A stretch of DNA of 64,000 nt, from contig DATGKF010000055.1 of assembly GCA_035294785.1 (NCBI GenBank), positions 1 to 64,000 of the forward strand, given 5' to 3'. Below are positions 62,147 to 64,000 of this stretch, piece after piece. Numbering within the stretch: the stretch's first letter is position 1; every line of letters begins with the position of its first letter. The position numbers were made by a program, and so were the translations under genes. Below the pieces are notes generated by a model. The model ran no database searches. It saw only the letters and a list, made by a program, of their open reading frames with translations, and was not told where the DNA came from. This DNA is from Poindextera sp035294785 (GTDB lineage: Bacteria; Pseudomonadota; Alphaproteobacteria; Caulobacterales; Caulobacteraceae).

Positions 62147-62733
62147 GCGGCTGCTCCGGCGACGTCGCGGATGGCGTCCAGGATCTGCGGGTAGGCCGAA
62201 CAGCGGCAGATGTTGCCGCTCATCCGCTCGCGAATCTCGGCGTCGGTCAGCGAGATCGCCGCGGTCAGGTCCTCGGTCGCCGCGCTGGGCCAGCCTCTTT
62301 CCGCTTCGTCCAGCAGCCCGGTCGCCGAGCAGATTTGGCCGGGCGTGCAATAGCCGCACTGGAAGGCGTCGCGATCGAGGAAAGCCCTTTGCAGCGCGCT
62401 CAGCCGATCGGCGGTCCCGATGCCTTCGATGGTGGTGACCGCGTCGCCGTCGTGCATGACGGCGAGCGAGAGGCAGGCGTTGATGCGCAGCCCGTTCACC
62501 AGCACGGTGCAGGCGCCGCACTGGCCATGGTCGCAGCCCTTCTTCGACCCTTTGAGGCCGAGGGTCTCACGCAGCGCATCGAGCAGGGTGGTGCGGACAT
62601 CGAGGGTGAGCGCGCGCGGCTCGCCGTTGACGGTCAAGTTGACGGAGGCGGACGGCGCGTCCGCGGTATCCAAAGCCATCGGGATCGGGAATCTCTTGCT
62701 GGGCGGCCGCGAACTTGGCGGCCCGCCTATCAT
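62143..62733 (-). CDS. Molybdenum hydroxylase 2Fe-2S subunit (PaoA/YagT-like)
   Basis: The 196-residue subunit has a ferredoxin-type cluster (GCDHGQCGACTVLVNG) and a second helical cluster (CGYCTPGQ ... CRC), both complete. GGAGG lies four bases before the ATG at 62733; a second ATG at 62679 (MALDTADAPS) gives the normal family start but has no clear ribosome site. E. coli PaoA has a Tat signal; no twin Arg occurs with either start, so this complex should be cytosolic. It is the first gene of the three-gene operon. Confidence 0.88.
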   Translation of the reverse strand: MIGGPPSSRPPSKRFPIPMALDTADAPSASVNLTVNGEPRALTLDVRTTLLDALRETLGLKGSKKGCDHGQCGACTVLVNGLRINACLSLAVMHDGDAVTTIEGIGTADRLSALQRAFLDRDAFQCGYCTPGQICSATGLLDEAERGWPSAATEDLTAAISLTDAEIRERMSGNICRCSAYPQILDAIRDVAGAAA

Positions 62734-62847
62734 CAAGCCTCCGCCCTTTCAGGACAAGCGCACGCGGGCGCGGTCGCAAGACAATTCGATTGCCCTCGCG
62801 CCCCGTCCGCTGTTCACTCGCGCCAACCTCAACCCCCGGAGAGATCA

Positions 62848-62958
62848 ATGCACCGCAGCTTCATGACCATCGAGTTGGGAAACCTTCGAAAGGACATGAG
62901 GCCTTATGCGAACGTTGAACTTGGGGATCCTGGCGCACGTCGACGCCGGAAAGACTAG
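62848..62958 (+). CDS. Possible 36-codon leader frame overlapping the Tet(M)-like gene
   Basis: ATG at 62848 is preceded by GGAGAG at 62838-62843 and opens a frame of 36 codons ending in TAG at 62956-62958. It runs 53 bases into the next gene in another frame. The peptide is basic towards its end (GARRRRKD) and has no family match. A translated leader would place ribosomes over the next start site. It may also be chance. Confidence 0.35.
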   Translation: MHRSFMTIELGNLRKDMRPYANVELGDPGARRRRKD

Positions 62959-64000
62959 CCTCACCGAGCGCCTGCTCTACGCGGCCGGCGTCATCGAGAC
63001 GATCGGCAGCGTCGACGCCGGCTCGACCCTGACCGACAGCCTGGCGCTGGAGCGCCAGCGCGGCATCACCATCAAGTCGGCGGTCGCCTCGTTCGTCGTC
63101 GGCGACGTCGCGGTCAACCTGATCGACACGCCCGGCCACCCGGACTTCATCGCCGAGGTCGAGCGGGTGCTGAGCGTGCTCGACGGCGCGGTGCTGGTGA
63201 TTTCGGCCGTCGAGGGCGTGCAGTCGCAGACGCGCATGCTGATGCGGGCGCTGCAGCGGCTTGGCGTGCCGACGCTCATCTTCGTCAACAAGATCGACCG
63301 GACCGGGGCGCGGGACGCCGGCGTTCTGGCGGCCATCGCCGAGACGCTGACGCCGGCGGTCGTGGCGATGGGCGCGGCCCGCGATCTCGGCAGCCGGGAC
63401 GCCAGCGTGACGCTGTTCGGCGAGGGCGACGCCGGCTTTCGCGCCGCGCTCAGCGAACGGCTGGCCGACAACGACGAAACGATCTTCGCCGCCTTTGTCG
63501 AGGGCAGGCGAGCGCTCCCTTACCGGCGGCTTCGCGCCGCGCTCGCGGCGCAGACAGGCAAGGCGCTCGTGCATCCGGTCTTCTTCGGCTCGGCCATCAC
63601 CGGCGCCGGAACGGACGCGCTGATCGCCGGCGTCAGTGAGCTGCTTCCGGCGAGCGAGGGCGATGCGGACGGCCCCGTCTCCGGCGCCGTCTTCAAGATC
63701 GAGCGCGGCGTGGGCGGGGAGAAGGTGGCGTTCGTCCGGATGTTTTCCGGAATGGTCAGCACGGGCGACCGCGTGGCCGTGCATGGGGCCGACCCGGCCA
63801 AGGTGACCGCGATCAGCGTCTTCGAGCGTGGCGGCGCCGCGTCTGCGCACGCCCTCGGCGCGGGGCGGATCGGCAAGCTCTGGGGTCTGCACGCCGCCCA
63901 GATCGGCGACGCGATCGGCGCGCCCCGGGCGGACGCTCGGGCGCATCATTTCGCGCCCCCGTCGCTGGAGACCGTGATCGTTCCGCGCCACGCGGCCGAC
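62906..64000 (+). CDS. Tet(M)/EF-G-like translational GTPase (3' end outside window)
   Basis: Residues 1-365 are visible. The GTPase motifs are intact: AHVDAGKT at 10-17, DTPGHPDF near 75, and NKID near 130. The RGITIKSA switch and the SVLDGAVLVISAVEGVQSQTR run, with short GTPase domain, match the ribosomal protection family (TetM/TetO/OtrA) better than true EF-G. EF-G domain II starts near residue 250 (GAVFKIERGVGGEKVAF). Whether it gives tetracycline resistance or another ribosome rescue role cannot be told. AAGGA lies 11 bases before ATG 62906. Confidence 0.85.
   Translation, partial: MRTLNLGILAHVDAGKTSLTERLLYAAGVIETIGSVDAGSTLTDSLALERQRGITIKSAVASFVVGDVAVNLIDTPGHPDFIAEVERVLSVLDGAVLVISAVEGVQSQTRMLMRALQRLGVPTLIFVNKIDRTGARDAGVLAAIAETLTPAVVAMGAARDLGSRDASVTLFGEGDAGFRAALSERLADNDETIFAAFVEGRRALPYRRLRAALAAQTGKALVHPVFFGSAITGAGTDALIAGVSELLPASEGDADGPVSGAVFKIERGVGGEKVAFVRMFSGMVSTGDRVAVHGADPAKVTAISVFERGGAASAHALGAGRIGKLWGLHAAQIGDAIGAPRADARAHHFAPPSLETVIVPRHAAD

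Overview
The window is a GC-rich stretch of an alphaproteobacterial chromosome, most likely from the Caulobacteraceae (Caulobacter/Phenylobacterium type). The support is the gene content: the nucleoid protein GapR, a TacA-like sigma-54 regulator, FlmA/FlmB (PseB/PseC) sugar enzymes, a stator gene motA without motB beside it, a DUF6491 protein and a complete Tad/Cpa pilus locus with CtrA-like boxes. I found no rRNA, tRNA, insertion sequence, prophage or CRISPR array. The taxonomic call is an inference from gene families, not from a marker sequence.

Layout. 1-6.6 kb: the 3' end of a probable OmpA-type gene with a strong terminator, a small secreted protein, a tight minus-strand operon gapR / unknown / mannose-1-P guanylyltransferase / AGE-family sugar isomerase, rpmJ, a lytic transglycosylase, motA and an Ala-rich lipoprotein. 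6.6-12.4 kb: mnmC, a DUF6491 protein, a glutathione transferase, then an orphan secretin next to a secreted S53 (sedolisin) protease. 12.7-17.1 kb: pseB-pseC (flagellin sugar), a GT2 glycosyltransferase and the TacA-like regulator. 17.3-26.5 kb: oligoendopeptidase F, two alpha/beta hydrolases, the aa3 oxidase subunit IV plus three-gene pnt transhydrogenase cluster, and a NatAB-type ABC exporter. 26.5-33.7 kb: rpsU with a non-canonical AUC start and a leader hairpin, coq9, purEK, a diguanylate cyclase, ubiX, two YdcH/DUF465 genes (one fused in frame to a TIGR02444 domain) and a two-subunit CoA transferase.

33.8-43.9 kb: a hybrid histidine kinase, a persulfide-dioxygenase-like MBL/rhodanese fusion, nrdA and nrdB separated by an LpxR-like gene and a GST gene but each preceded by a matching pair of NrdR-like boxes 32 bp apart, a tyrosine phosphatase and a UMF1-type transporter. 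43.9-57.4 kb: the Tad/Cpa locus, with two TadE-like pseudopilins and a free-standing secretin N-domain protein on the minus strand, then pilA, an unrecognised polytopic membrane protein, cpaABCDEF, tadB and tadC on the plus strand, and tadD on the minus strand. 57.5-64 kb: an M17 aminopeptidase, a PaoABC-like molybdenum hydroxylase operon, and the start of a Tet(M)/EF-G-like GTPase preceded by an overlapping small reading frame.

Most of the window is housekeeping. I did not find a clearly new defence or mobile system. The items most worth checking are the rpsU leader and AUC start, the mutually exclusive hairpins in the nrdB leader, the GT-C-like membrane protein inside the pilus locus, the prodomain-poor sedolisin beside an orphan secretin, the TIGR02444-YdcH fusion and the small frame overlapping the Tet(M)-like gene.
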